Below, in pieces: positions 9,582 to 17,818 of a stretch of 64,000 nucleotides of DNA. The number at the start of each line of letters is the position of its first letter. The stretch's first letter is position 1. Position numbers and translations under genes: made by a program. The notes below the pieces were generated by a model. It worked only from the letters and a program-made list of their open reading frames with translations, did no database searches and had not been told where the DNA came from. The DNA is from Gracilimonas sp965227785 (GTDB lineage Bacteria > Bacteroidota > Rhodothermia > Balneolales > Balneolaceae), in contig NZ_OZ245785.1 of NCBI RefSeq assembly GCF_965227785.1, positions 3,224,001-3,288,000 on the forward strand, in the 5' to 3' direction.

Positions 9582-12494
9582 ATGAAAAAAGTAACGCTAC
9601 TTATTGCAGCACTGATACTTGTTCCCGCTCTTGCGATGGCGCAATCAACAGTGACTGTCAGTTCCAATATAACGGAAGACACCGAATGGACTTCCGATAA
9701 TGAATACCTGCTTGATGGCATGATCTTCGTAACAGATGGCGCGGATCTTTACATCGAAGCCGGAACTACCGTTCGAGGTGCAGCAGGGCAAGACCTTGAT
9801 GCTTCCGGGTTGGTAATTACCCGTGGATCCAGAATCTTTGCCGAAGGTACAGCGGATAACCCAGTTATCTTTACTGCCGAGGACGATGCTAATCTTACCA
9901 AGGATGATGTTGGTGAGTGGGGCGGAGTTGTAATTCTTGGACATGCTACTACAAACAATACGGTAGAAGCCACCATCGAAGGTGTAAATGAGATTTCATC
10001 CGATCCTGCTCTTGTTGGATATGGTGGAGATAACGACATGGATAACTCCGGTGTTCTTCGCTATGTATCTATTCGCCACACAGGTATCAATATTGGTTCA
10101 AGTTCTGGTAATGAAATTCAGGGACTGACTTTAGGTGCAGTAGGTGCCGGTACTACCATTGAATACATTGAGTCATTTGCTTCCGGGGATGACGGATACG
10201 AGTGGTTCGGTGGAACAGTAAATACCAAATATTTAGTATCTGCTTTTAATAACGATGACGCTTTTGACTGGGATCAGGGCTTCCGTGGCAAAGGGCAGTT
10301 CTGGTTTGTAATCCAGGATAGTGATCAAGCCGGAAGATCTGCTGAAATGGACGGAGCCGGAGGAGATGAAACCGGAACTCCATTTGCTTATCCAGTGATT
10401 TCTAATGCTACTTATGTAGGGCCGGGTGTTTCCTCTACTCCATCCGGGGATCCAGGACAAATGCTTGAGTTTCGTGACAACACCGGTGCGCTTTACACGA
10501 ACTCAATCTTTACTGATCACCCGGGTAATGCCCTTCGTGTGGAAGATGTAGACGGTGTTGATGGATTTGATTCAAGAGCTCGCCTCGAAGCAGATTCTTT
10601 GAACATCAATAACAGTGTATTCTTCAGCTTTGGAACCGGAAGTACATTGGATGCTATGGCTACCAATGATTATGAAGCAACCATGCTGAATGAAAACGGA
10701 AATAGCGTTACCGATCCTCAGTTAGCCGGAATCAGCAGAACAGACGATGCAGGTCTTGACCCTCGTCCGGGCAATTCTGAAGTTCTCTCAGGAGCTCAGA
10801 TTCCAAATGACTCTTTCTTCAGCAATGTAGCCTACAAAGGTGCTTTTGGTGGAAATAACTGGTTAGCCGGCTGGACCGCTTTAGATCAATACGGATATCT
10901 TGCTTCCGAAGGTACTGCCGGAATGGTAACTGTTTCAGCCAATATCACTGAAGACACTTACTGGACAGCCGACAACGAGTACCTCCTGGATGGGATGATT
11001 TTCGTAACTGACGGTGCTGATCTATTTATCGAAGCGGGTACAACCGTTCGCGGAGCAGCCGGTCAGGATCTGGATGCTTCAGGATTGGTAATCACTCGTG
11101 GATCCAAAATTTTTGCAGAAGGTTCTCCAAGTAACCCAATTGTATTTACAGCAGAAGATGACGCCAACCTTACCAAAGATGATGTTGGAGAGTGGGGCGG
11201 TGTTGTAATCCTGGGTAGTGCCTCAACAAACAACACCGTTGAAGCTACCATTGAAGGAGTAAACGAGATCGAGTCTGATCCTGCACTTGTAGGATACGGT
11301 GGAGATAACGACATGGATAATTCCGGTGTGCTGCGGTATGTTTCTATTCGTCACTCTGGCATAAATATTGGTTCAAGCTCAGGTAATGAGATTCAGGGGC
11401 TTACTTTAGGTGGCGTTGGTGCCGGAACTACCATTGAATATGTAGAGTCGTTTGCTTCAGGTGATGATGGGTACGAGTGGTTCGGTGGAACGGTAAACAC
11501 CCGTTACCTCATTTCTGCTTTTAACAATGATGATGCTTTTGACTGGGATCAGGGATTCCGTGGCAAAGGACAGTTCTGGTTTGTAATTCAGGACAGTGAT
11601 CAGGCCGGGCGCTCTGCAGAGATGGACGGTGCCGGAGGAGATGAAACGGGAACTCCGTTTGCTTACCCGGTAATTGCTAACGCCACATATATCGGCCCCG
11701 GTTCTTCTTCTACACCATCAGGTGATCCCGGACAGATGCTTGAATTCCGTGACAATACAGGTGCTCTTTACGCCAACTCTGTTTTCACTGACCATCCGGG
11801 TAACGCTCTGCGCGTGGAAGATGTAGACGGTGTTGACGATTTTGATTCAAGAGCTCGTCTGGAAGCAGACTCACTGAACATAAACAACAGCTTCTTCTTT
11901 GATTTTGGTGCAGGATCGACAATTGATGACATAGCCACCAACGATTATGAAGCTACCATGCTGAATGAAAACAGTAATTCAGTAACAGATCCTCAACTGA
12001 TTGGTATCAGTCGTACTAACGACGGTGGATTAGACCCACGACCTGTAGCTACAAGTCCTGTTTACGGTGCAGCCGGCTCAATGAACGATAGCTGGTTCTA
12101 CAGGACCAACTACATAGGTGCATTCGATGGCTCTAACTGGGCGGCAGGATGGACTGCTCTGGATGCATATGGCTTTCTTGGCGATGGAGTGGTAACCAAT
12201 ACCGAAGAGCCTGTGGCAGAAGTGCCAAACGGGGTAATTCTTAACCAGAACTACCCAAACCCTTTCAACCCAACTACACAAATAAGCTTTACTCTGCCAC
12301 AAGCGCAGCAGGTAACACTGAAAGTGTATGACATGCTGGGTCGAGAGGTTGCTACCCTTGCAAACAGAGAAATGTTCTCCTCAGGAATGAATACTCTGAA
12401 TTTTAACGCGAGCAATCTCTCAAGCGGATTGTACATCTATCGCTTAACCAGCGGAAACGTAGCAATTACACGTAAGATGACTTTGATTAAGTAG
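9582..12494 (+). CDS. Secreted beta-helix-like protein with internal duplication and T9SS type A sorting domain
   Basis: A 970-residue exoprotein. The ATG at 9582 is chosen over an in-frame start 114 bases upstream because it begins a typical signal peptide ending Ala-Met-Ala-Gln and does not overlap the receptor gene. After the signal come two copies of a ~425-residue module (about residues 23-445 and 448-875) with the alternating strand pattern of right-handed beta-helices, then a T9SS sorting domain (about 883-970) containing N-Y-P-N-P-F-N-P-T-T and ending in a basic tail. The protein is predicted to be on the cell surface or released. Cotranscription with the upstream TonB receptor is likely. 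Confidence 0.9.
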   Translation: MKKVTLLIAALILVPALAMAQSTVTVSSNITEDTEWTSDNEYLLDGMIFVTDGADLYIEAGTTVRGAAGQDLDASGLVITRGSRIFAEGTADNPVIFTAEDDANLTKDDVGEWGGVVILGHATTNNTVEATIEGVNEISSDPALVGYGGDNDMDNSGVLRYVSIRHTGINIGSSSGNEIQGLTLGAVGAGTTIEYIESFASGDDGYEWFGGTVNTKYLVSAFNNDDAFDWDQGFRGKGQFWFVIQDSDQAGRSAEMDGAGGDETGTPFAYPVISNATYVGPGVSSTPSGDPGQMLEFRDNTGALYTNSIFTDHPGNALRVEDVDGVDGFDSRARLEADSLNINNSVFFSFGTGSTLDAMATNDYEATMLNENGNSVTDPQLAGISRTDDAGLDPRPGNSEVLSGAQIPNDSFFSNVAYKGAFGGNNWLAGWTALDQYGYLASEGTAGMVTVSANITEDTYWTADNEYLLDGMIFVTDGADLFIEAGTTVRGAAGQDLDASGLVITRGSKIFAEGSPSNPIVFTAEDDANLTKDDVGEWGGVVILGSASTNNTVEATIEGVNEIESDPALVGYGGDNDMDNSGVLRYVSIRHSGINIGSSSGNEIQGLTLGGVGAGTTIEYVESFASGDDGYEWFGGTVNTRYLISAFNNDDAFDWDQGFRGKGQFWFVIQDSDQAGRSAEMDGAGGDETGTPFAYPVIANATYIGPGSSSTPSGDPGQMLEFRDNTGALYANSVFTDHPGNALRVEDVDGVDDFDSRARLEADSLNINNSFFFDFGAGSTIDDIATNDYEATMLNENSNSVTDPQLIGISRTNDGGLDPRPVATSPVYGAAGSMNDSWFYRTNYIGAFDGSNWAAGWTALDAYGFLGDGVVTNTEEPVAEVPNGVILNQNYPNPFNPTTQISFTLPQAQQVTLKVYDMLGREVATLANREMFSSGMNTLNFNASNLSSGLYIYRLTSGNVAITRKMTLIK
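9651..12190 (+). repeat. Two tandem ~1,275-bp coding repeats
   Basis: Copy 1 runs from about 9651 to 10920 and copy 2 from about 10926 to 12190. The protein copies match at most positions (for example both hold D-N-E-Y-L-L-D-G-M-I-F-V-T-D-G-A-D-L), while the DNA differs at many third codon positions. That points to an old duplication under strong protein-level selection. Confidence 0.9.
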
Positions 12495-12551
12495 TCAATC
12501 TATTCCTACTCACATAAACGTCTCACATCACTGTGAGGTGTGCTGATCAGG

Positions 12552-12584
12552 GAGAGCTCCGGGGAACCGGGGCTCTCTTTTTTT
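12552..12584 (+). terminator. Intrinsic terminator after the beta-helix gene
   Basis: An 11-base stem (GAGAGCTCCGG with CCGGGGCTCTC, one G-U pair), a four-base loop GGAA and seven T. It lies 57 bases after the stop codon and closes the receptor/exoprotein unit. Confidence 0.93.
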
Positions 12585-12733
12585 GACCACAGATTATTGG
12601 ATTTAAGGATTTCACTGATTACTTAACCTTTTCATTATTCCTGTGAAGGCAGGAAACGGGTTCTGCATAATGGCAACGATTCTCTATTAATCATTAGGAT
12701 CTTGGGCATTCGCCGCGAGACGACAAAATTATG

Positions 12734-12762
12734 TTGACACTTAACTCAATTAACGGTATCAT
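12734..12762 (+). promoter_or_regulatory. Probable promoter of the arsenic cluster
   Basis: TTGACA at 12734-12739 and TATCAT at 12757-12762 are separated by 17 bases, close to the sigma-70 consensus of proteobacteria and Firmicutes. The operator begins 4 bases downstream, over the expected transcription start, which fits ArsR repression. Activity is inferred only. Confidence 0.6.
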
Positions 12763-12765
12763 TTA

Positions 12766-12781
12766 ATCGTAAAATTACGAT
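12766..12781 (+). promoter_or_regulatory. ArsR-type operator 1
   Basis: The palindrome ATCGTAA-AA-TTACGAT has perfect 7-base arms and lies 8 bases before the arsR start. A near copy (14 of 16 bases) lies in front of the DUF6428-like gene. Its place between a promoter-like sequence and arsR suggests autorepression relieved by arsenite. Confidence 0.72.
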
Positions 12782-12789
12782 ATACGATT

Positions 12790-13122
12790 ATGGCAATAAC
12801 AAAAGCACAATTATTTGACAAAAAGCAGGTAAAAGCTGCTGAGTTTGCGAAGGCTCTGGCTCATCCTGCACGCATAGCTATTTTAGAAATTCTGGCTAAA
12901 CGTAATACCTGCATTTGCGGAGATATCACCGATGAACTGCCGCTTGCTCAATCTACCGTTTCCCAGCATCTGAAAGCGTTAAAGTCGGCTGGAATTATTA
13001 AAGGTGAGATCGATGGAGTTAGAACCTGTTATTGTTTGAATGAAGATAATGTTGCCGAATTGAAATCCGTTATGGAATCAATGTTAAAAGGCCTGACGGC
13101 CCAAAACCCTAATTGCTGTTAA
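12790..13122 (+). CDS. arsR: ArsR-family metalloregulator, probable arsenite-responsive repressor
   Basis: A 110-residue winged-helix repressor. The recognition region contains L-A-Q-S-T-V-S-Q-H-L-K-A-L near residues 55-67. A Cys-x-Cys pair (T-C-I-C-G-D, about residues 37-39) sits just before it, where E. coli ArsR has its As(III)-binding cysteines. A second Cys-x-Cys (T-C-Y-C) lies in the wing region and the protein ends in Cys-Cys. It heads the arsenic gene cluster, with a palindromic operator immediately upstream. It probably releases DNA when As(III) or Sb(III) binds. Confidence 0.92.
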   Translation: MAITKAQLFDKKQVKAAEFAKALAHPARIAILEILAKRNTCICGDITDELPLAQSTVSQHLKALKSAGIIKGEIDGVRTCYCLNEDNVAELKSVMESMLKGLTAQNPNCC

Positions 13123-13160
13123 TTCAACATTCCTAATCCCTAATTCAAAATTTCCCAAGT

Positions 13161-14066
13161 ATGAAAACACAATCAAAATCACCGGAAGAGCTCAAAGAAA
13201 CCGTTCGAAAGAAGTACAGCCAAATCAGTGAGCAGGCGAAAGATTATAACGCTCGATCCTGCTGTGGAGCTGGAGGAGAATCCACCGAAGTATATAATAT
13301 CATGACGGATGATTATAGTGAACTGGATGGGTACAACGCCGATGCTGATTTAGGCCTGGGTTGCGGACTTCCAACACAGTTCGCACAAATCAAAGAGGGC
13401 GATTATGTAATAGACCTTGGCTCCGGAGCGGGAAATGATTGTTTTGTAGCCCGGCATGAGACGGGGGCAGAAGGGAAGGTGTTGGGAATTGACTTTGCAG
13501 AACCGATGATCGCAAAAGCCCGGCAGAATGCAGACAAGCTTGGTTTTAATAATGTGGAATTTCGTTATGGGGATATAGAAGAACTGCCGGTTTCTGATAA
13601 TATAGCTGATGTGGTGGTTAGCAATTGTGTGTTGAACCTGGTTCCCGATAAGGAGAAAGTGTTTTCCGAAATTCATAGGGTGCTTAAACCGGGCGGACAC
13701 TTCAGCATTTCTGATATCGTACTGGAAGGAGATCTTCCGGATACCCTTCGGGAAGATGCCGAGATGTATGCAGGATGCGTAGCCGGTGCCATTCAAAAGG
13801 ATGACTATCTGGGATTTATTAAAGAAGCAGGCTTTGAAAACATTACGATACAGAAAGAGAAGCCCATCGAAATTCCTGATGACATTCTGAGTCAGTACTT
13901 AAATAAAAATGAGATTTCTGAATTTAACTCAGGCGGAGCCGGTATTTACAGTATCACTGTATTTGCCCGGAAAGCCGGGGAAGGTCAATCAGCGAAAAAG
14001 GAAACCGTGACGATGCTTGGGAATTCAAATGTGAATGCTTGTGAGCCCGGTTCGGGATGCTGCTAA
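13161..14066 (+). CDS. arsM: Arsenite S-adenosylmethionine methyltransferase ArsM
   Basis: A 301-residue class I methyltransferase. The SAM-binding motif V-I-D-L-G-S-G-A-G-N-D is near residue 88. The cysteines used by ArsM to hold trivalent arsenic are present: S-C-C-G-A-G-G near residues 34-40 and M-Y-A-G-C-V-A-G-A near residue 206, plus G-L-G-C-G near 69. The C-terminus ends G-S-G-C-C. It methylates As(III) to methylated, often volatile, species. It lies 38 bases after arsR and 7 bases before the phosphatase-type reductase, so all three are probably one transcript. Confidence 0.93.
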   Translation: MKTQSKSPEELKETVRKKYSQISEQAKDYNARSCCGAGGESTEVYNIMTDDYSELDGYNADADLGLGCGLPTQFAQIKEGDYVIDLGSGAGNDCFVARHETGAEGKVLGIDFAEPMIAKARQNADKLGFNNVEFRYGDIEELPVSDNIADVVVSNCVLNLVPDKEKVFSEIHRVLKPGGHFSISDIVLEGDLPDTLREDAEMYAGCVAGAIQKDDYLGFIKEAGFENITIQKEKPIEIPDDILSQYLNKNEISEFNSGGAGIYSITVFARKAGEGQSAKKETVTMLGNSNVNACEPGSGCC

Positions 14067-14073
14067 TTTCTTA

Positions 14074-14685
14074 ATGATGAATAGTAAACTGAAAGAATAT
14101 ATTCAAAAGCTGGAATCCGGTTTCGATTCCATTCCTGACGCAAGAAAGGAAAACCTGAAGAAACTGTCTGATTATGTCAAAGCAAAGACAGAGAATAATC
14201 AGGTTGCCAAACTTAACTTCATCTGTACCCATAACAGTCGGAGAAGTCACCTCGCTCAAATATGGACAGCTGTAGCTGCCCATCATTTTGGTATTGAAAA
14301 TATTGAGACGTATTCAGGCGGAACAGAAGCAACAGCATTCAATCCAAGAGCAGTTGCGGCTATTGAAAGAGCCGGGTTTAAAGTTGGTAATCCGGGAGGA
14401 GATAATCCCCGATATAGAGTAACATTCAGTGAAGATGTAGAACCGCTGATCTGTTTTTCCAAAAAATTCGATGATAACGTTAACCCTGATACTTCTTTTG
14501 CAGCTGTAATGACTTGTTCCGATGCAGATGAAAATTGCCCGTTTGTACCCGGTACCGAGTTCAGGATTTCTGTTACCTATCGTGACCCAAAAGAATCAGA
14601 TGGCACCGATAAAGAAAAAGAGACTTACGATGAACGTTGTGTTCAGATAGCAGCAGAGATGTTTTATATGATGAGCAATGCCTAA
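14074..14685 (+). CDS. Low-molecular-weight-phosphatase-type arsenate reductase
   Basis: A 203-residue protein of the LMW protein-tyrosine-phosphatase/ArsC superfamily. The phosphate-loop motif Cys-(x5)-Arg-Ser is seen as C-T-H-N-S-R-R-S near residue 48. Downstream lies M-T-C-S-D-A-D-E-N-C-P-F-V-P-G (about 148-162), matching the second-cysteine loop of thioredoxin-linked arsenate reductases. The ATG at 14074 is chosen because the longer frame would overlap arsM. It probably reduces arsenate to arsenite, feeding ArsM and Acr3. It is longer than S. aureus ArsC (131 residues), and a role as a tyrosine phosphatase is a less likely alternative. Confidence 0.85.
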   Translation: MMNSKLKEYIQKLESGFDSIPDARKENLKKLSDYVKAKTENNQVAKLNFICTHNSRRSHLAQIWTAVAAHHFGIENIETYSGGTEATAFNPRAVAAIERAGFKVGNPGGDNPRYRVTFSEDVEPLICFSKKFDDNVNPDTSFAAVMTCSDADENCPFVPGTEFRISVTYRDPKESDGTDKEKETYDERCVQIAAEMFYMMSNA

Positions 14686-14703
14686 AAAAATTTACTTCTA
14701 TTA

Positions 14704-14719
14704 ATCGCAAAAATACGAT
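14704..14719 (+). promoter_or_regulatory. ArsR-type operator 2
   Basis: ATCGCAAAAATACGAT matches operator 1 at 14 of 16 bases, including both outer ATCG/CGAT arms at the same spacing. It lies 3 bases before the next start codon, so the second half of the cluster may have its own ArsR-controlled promoter. Confidence 0.6.
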
Positions 14720-14722
14720 AAA

Positions 14723-15169
14723 ATGATTACTTCAACTTTTATAACCACTTTAGTAAACAATACAGGAAAAGAACTTCAATTTCGTCTTCCGGACTCAACG
14801 GTGATTTCCGGTGATCTTCATATCACCGAAATACAGCACCATTCGGTAGATTCGGTGGATTGTGGTGGAAACGAGCACTCTTATAATGAAACGGTTATTC
14901 AGCTTTGGGTTAATGAGCGATCGGAAAACAAGGCAGAATGGACAACCGACAAGGCACTGAAGATCATAGGACTTGTAGGCGAGAAGAAGCAGTACCGCAA
15001 TGAAGCTGAATTGTTTGTCGAGTTTGGTGATTCTGCTCACCCCACAATTCGATATTTTGTACAAGACATAGTGGAAAGCCCGGAAACACTGGTTATGGCA
15101 TTATCGGTAAAGCCAACTGTATGCAAACCAAGTTTGAATAGAGAAGTGAAAGCGGGTGCTTGTTGTTAA
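14723..15169 (+). CDS. DUF6428-like protein of arsenic clusters
   Basis: A 148-residue soluble protein that resembles a family annotated DUF6428 in Bacteroidota arsenic operons (family named from memory). It contains V-D-C-G-G near residue 50, C-K-P-S and a C-terminal G-A-C-C, giving several cysteines that could bind arsenite. Its stop is 1 base before the Acr3 start. No enzyme motif is visible. The context suggests an accessory arsenite carrier or sensor, which is inference. Confidence 0.75.
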   Translation: MITSTFITTLVNNTGKELQFRLPDSTVISGDLHITEIQHHSVDSVDCGGNEHSYNETVIQLWVNERSENKAEWTTDKALKIIGLVGEKKQYRNEAELFVEFGDSAHPTIRYFVQDIVESPETLVMALSVKPTVCKPSLNREVKAGACC

Positions 15170-15170
15170 G

Positions 15171-16208
15171 ATGTCAAATTCAGAAAAGAGAATGGATTTT
15201 TTTGAGCGGTACCTTACCTGTTGGGTATTGTTATGTACTGGAATAGGAATTGGGGTGGGTTACCTCGCCGGTGATACCATCGAGATTATCAGTAGGTGGG
15301 AGATTTATAAAGTTAACATTCCGGTAGCTATTCTAATCTGGCTGATGATTTACCCGATGATGCTTCAGGTAGATTTTGGCTCCCTTAAAGAGATCGGGAA
15401 GTCGCCAAAAGGAGTGGTGTGGACTGTTATCATCAACTGGGCCATAAAGCCCTTTACCATGGCATTTTTTGCCTGGGTGTTTTTTGATCAACTTTATTCA
15501 GCCTGGTTAAGTCCAGAACTGGCTGATCAATACATTGCCGGGGCTATCTTGTTAGGAGCCGCTCCCTGTACGGCTATGGTGTTTGTATGGTCTTATTTAT
15601 CGGATGGTGACCCGAACTACACATTGGTACAGGTTTCGGTGAATGATCTACTGATCCTGGTGCTTTTTATTCCGATTGCAGGGCTGTTGCTGGGTATTAC
15701 TGATATCAGCATTCCCTGGAACACGCTGGCAGCTTCCATTATCGTTTTTGTAGTCATTCCTTTGGTAGCGGGTTATCTAACGCATAAAGTAGCAATTGCT
15801 AAAAAAGGGAAAGCATGGTTCACCGGCAGCTTCCTGCCGAAGTTCAAACCTGTTTCCATTTCAGCATTATTGATCACATTGATTTTGCTGTTTGCTTATC
15901 AGGGAGAACGCATTATTTCACAGCCCCTGGATATCATCTTTATTGCCATCCCTTTGATCATCCAGACATATTTCATTTTTGGAATCGCGTGGTTTTGGGG
16001 AAAGTGGATTGGCTTACCGTATCAGGTATGCGCTCCGGGTTCCATGATTGGAGCCAGTAACTTCTTTGAGCTGGCAGTAGCTGTGGCAATTGTCTTATTT
16101 GGCTTGCAATCGGGAGCGGCATTGGTAACTGTAGTCGGAGTTTTAATTGAAGTGCCGATTATGCTTTCACTGGTAAGGTTTGCCAACGGAAAGCGAGCAA
16201 ACTACTGA
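15171..16208 (+). CDS. acr3: Acr3-family arsenite efflux transporter
   Basis: A 345-residue membrane protein with about ten hydrophobic helices. The key Acr3 signature G-A-A-P-C-T-A-M-V-F-V-W-S near residue 132 contains the conserved Cys needed for As(III) transport, and a second conserved motif P-G-S-M-I-G-A-S-N-F-F-E lies near residue 290. The ATG at 15171 directly follows the previous stop; a GTG 15 bases earlier would overlap it. It exports arsenite from the cytoplasm and completes the detoxification set. Confidence 0.95.
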   Translation: MSNSEKRMDFFERYLTCWVLLCTGIGIGVGYLAGDTIEIISRWEIYKVNIPVAILIWLMIYPMMLQVDFGSLKEIGKSPKGVVWTVIINWAIKPFTMAFFAWVFFDQLYSAWLSPELADQYIAGAILLGAAPCTAMVFVWSYLSDGDPNYTLVQVSVNDLLILVLFIPIAGLLLGITDISIPWNTLAASIIVFVVIPLVAGYLTHKVAIAKKGKAWFTGSFLPKFKPVSISALLITLILLFAYQGERIISQPLDIIFIAIPLIIQTYFIFGIAWFWGKWIGLPYQVCAPGSMIGASNFFELAVAVAIVLFGLQSGAALVTVVGVLIEVPIMLSLVRFANGKRANY

Positions 16209-16331
16209 TATACCTGATTTGAATGCTTTTTAGTAAAAGAGATTCGGTAAAAAAATATTTCCGCTTGCAGAACTGTTTATAATTTCCAAATGTTAGCTAA
16301 CCAAACAACATGAAATTTTAGGTGCAAAATA

Positions 16332-16763
16332 TTGACGTTCGTAACACGAAGAGCCCATTTTAATGCCGCACACCGGCTTCATAATCCCGATAAAAGCGAG
16401 GAGTGGAACCGGGAAACCTTCGGCAAGTGTAACCTTCCAAACTGGCATGGCCATAATTATATAATAGAAGTAACGGTAACGGGTGAACCGGATCCCGAGA
16501 CAGGATATATAATTGACCTCAGCAAGTTAAAGGCCATCATAAAGAAAAAGATTTTAGATCCCTGCGATCATAAAAATCTGAATCTTGATGTGGATTTTCT
16601 ACAGGGGATCATTCCCACCACTGAGAATTTGGTACGTGCTTTTTTTGAGCAGCTACGTCCCGATGTAGAGGCAGCTTGTTCTAAAGATGGCAAGTTATAC
16701 ATGGTTAAGCTTTACGAAACCGAACGAAATATTGCCGAATATTGTCCGTACAGAGGACTATAA
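16332..16763 (+). CDS. 6-pyruvoyl-tetrahydropterin synthase / QueD-family protein
   Basis: A 143-residue T-fold protein. Zinc ligands are visible as H-F-N-A-A-H near residue 8 and W-H-G-H-N-Y near residue 38; the catalytic Cys precedes the second motif as C-N-L-P-N-W-H-G-H, i.e. C-x5-H. That spacing is of the tetrahydropterin-synthase type, whereas E. coli QueD has C-x3-H. The only start that keeps the conserved N-terminus is a TTG at 16332, with AGGTG 8 bases before it. It lies 28 bases before folE2, so the pair makes dihydroneopterin triphosphate and then converts it, for a pterin cofactor or queuosine. Confidence 0.88.
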   Translation: MTFVTRRAHFNAAHRLHNPDKSEEWNRETFGKCNLPNWHGHNYIIEVTVTGEPDPETGYIIDLSKLKAIIKKKILDPCDHKNLNLDVDFLQGIIPTTENLVRAFFEQLRPDVEAACSKDGKLYMVKLYETERNIAEYCPYRGL

Positions 16764-16791
16764 CAGACTATTCATCATTAGCAGCACAGAT

Positions 16792-17691
16792 ATGATTAAG
16801 AATGAAGTACAACAATTTTACGACCCTACCTTCACGGTAACCGATGAATACAAGGAGTCGTTGCCTGATTTACAGAATGGCCCGGCATCCTTAATTGAAG
16901 GAGCAAATGTTCCTATTCAGCAAGTGGGGATTTCCAATTTCAAGCTTCCGCTAAAGTTCAGAAGAAGAGAAGGGGAACCCATTACACTCGAGGCATCCGT
17001 GGATGGTTATGTGAGCCTGGAAATGGATAAGAAAGGCATCAACATGAGCCGCATTATGCGCACCTTTTATAAGTTTCAGGATAAGGTATTTCACCTCGAC
17101 CGGCTCGAAGAGATTCTGAAAGCATATAAAGAAGATTTAGAAAGTCAGGAATCATTTCTGAGAATCAGTTTTAACTATCCATTGCTTAAAGACAGTCTGC
17201 GCTCTGATTTGAAAGGTTACCAGTATTATAAGGTTTCTTTTGAGGGACGGCTGGATAATTACAATCAGTTTCAAAAATACATGCATCTCGATTTTGAGTA
17301 CAGCAGTGCATGCCCGTGCTCATACGAATTGTCTGAACACGCCCGGGAAACCCGCGATGTGGCTGCCATACCTCACAGTCAACGAAGCGTTGCCAATGTT
17401 ACCGTAGCGCTGAAAGATGAGTTTTTTGTGGAAGATTTAGTGAATATCTGCCGTACTGCCCTTCAAACCGAAACACAGGTTATGGTGAAAAGGGAAGATG
17501 AACAGGCTTTTGCTGAACTGAATGGCGCTTACCAGAAGTTTGTGGAAGATGCCGCTCGTTTACTATATGATGAATTGGACAGCTATAACAGCATCCGCGA
17601 CTTTGTGGTATGTTGCGTGCACATGGAAAGCCTCCACAGCCACGATGCGGTAAGCAGAATTTGTAAAGGACTCCCGAATGGTTTGAGATAG
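16792..17691 (+). CDS. folE2: GTP cyclohydrolase FolE2 (type IB)
   Basis: A 299-residue GTP cyclohydrolase of the metal-flexible FolE2 family, giving 7,8-dihydroneopterin triphosphate from GTP. Visible signatures: A-C-P-C-S-Y-E-L near residue 173, with the catalytic Cys; I-P-H-S-Q-R-S near 194; and C-V-H-M-E-S-L-H-S-H-D-A near 275. The ATG at 16792 is chosen; an earlier in-frame codon at 16687 lies inside the PTPS gene. FolE2 supplies folate, tetrahydrobiopterin-like cofactors or queuosine. Confidence 0.95.
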   Translation: MIKNEVQQFYDPTFTVTDEYKESLPDLQNGPASLIEGANVPIQQVGISNFKLPLKFRRREGEPITLEASVDGYVSLEMDKKGINMSRIMRTFYKFQDKVFHLDRLEEILKAYKEDLESQESFLRISFNYPLLKDSLRSDLKGYQYYKVSFEGRLDNYNQFQKYMHLDFEYSSACPCSYELSEHARETRDVAAIPHSQRSVANVTVALKDEFFVEDLVNICRTALQTETQVMVKREDEQAFAELNGAYQKFVEDAARLLYDELDSYNSIRDFVVCCVHMESLHSHDAVSRICKGLPNGLR

Positions 17692-17711
17692 CCGGAGTTG
17701 TTTTGTTGACC

Positions 17712-17745
17712 AAAGCCCTGTTCCTTAAAGAGCAGGGCTTTTTTT
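17712..17745 (+). terminator. Intrinsic terminator after folE2
   Basis: Arms AAAGCCCTG and CAGGGCTTT with a 12-base loop, running into seven T. It lies 21 bases after the stop codon. Confidence 0.9.
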
Positions 17746-17818
17746 GTGATTACCTCGTAAGGATTTCAGAATCAACCCCATCCAATCCAAAGCATCAACT
17801 CAACCAAAATCAAGAACG

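Noticed and set aside
12066..12302. Minus-strand open frame inside the beta-helix gene
   Set aside because: It is a shadow of the duplicated coding sequence.
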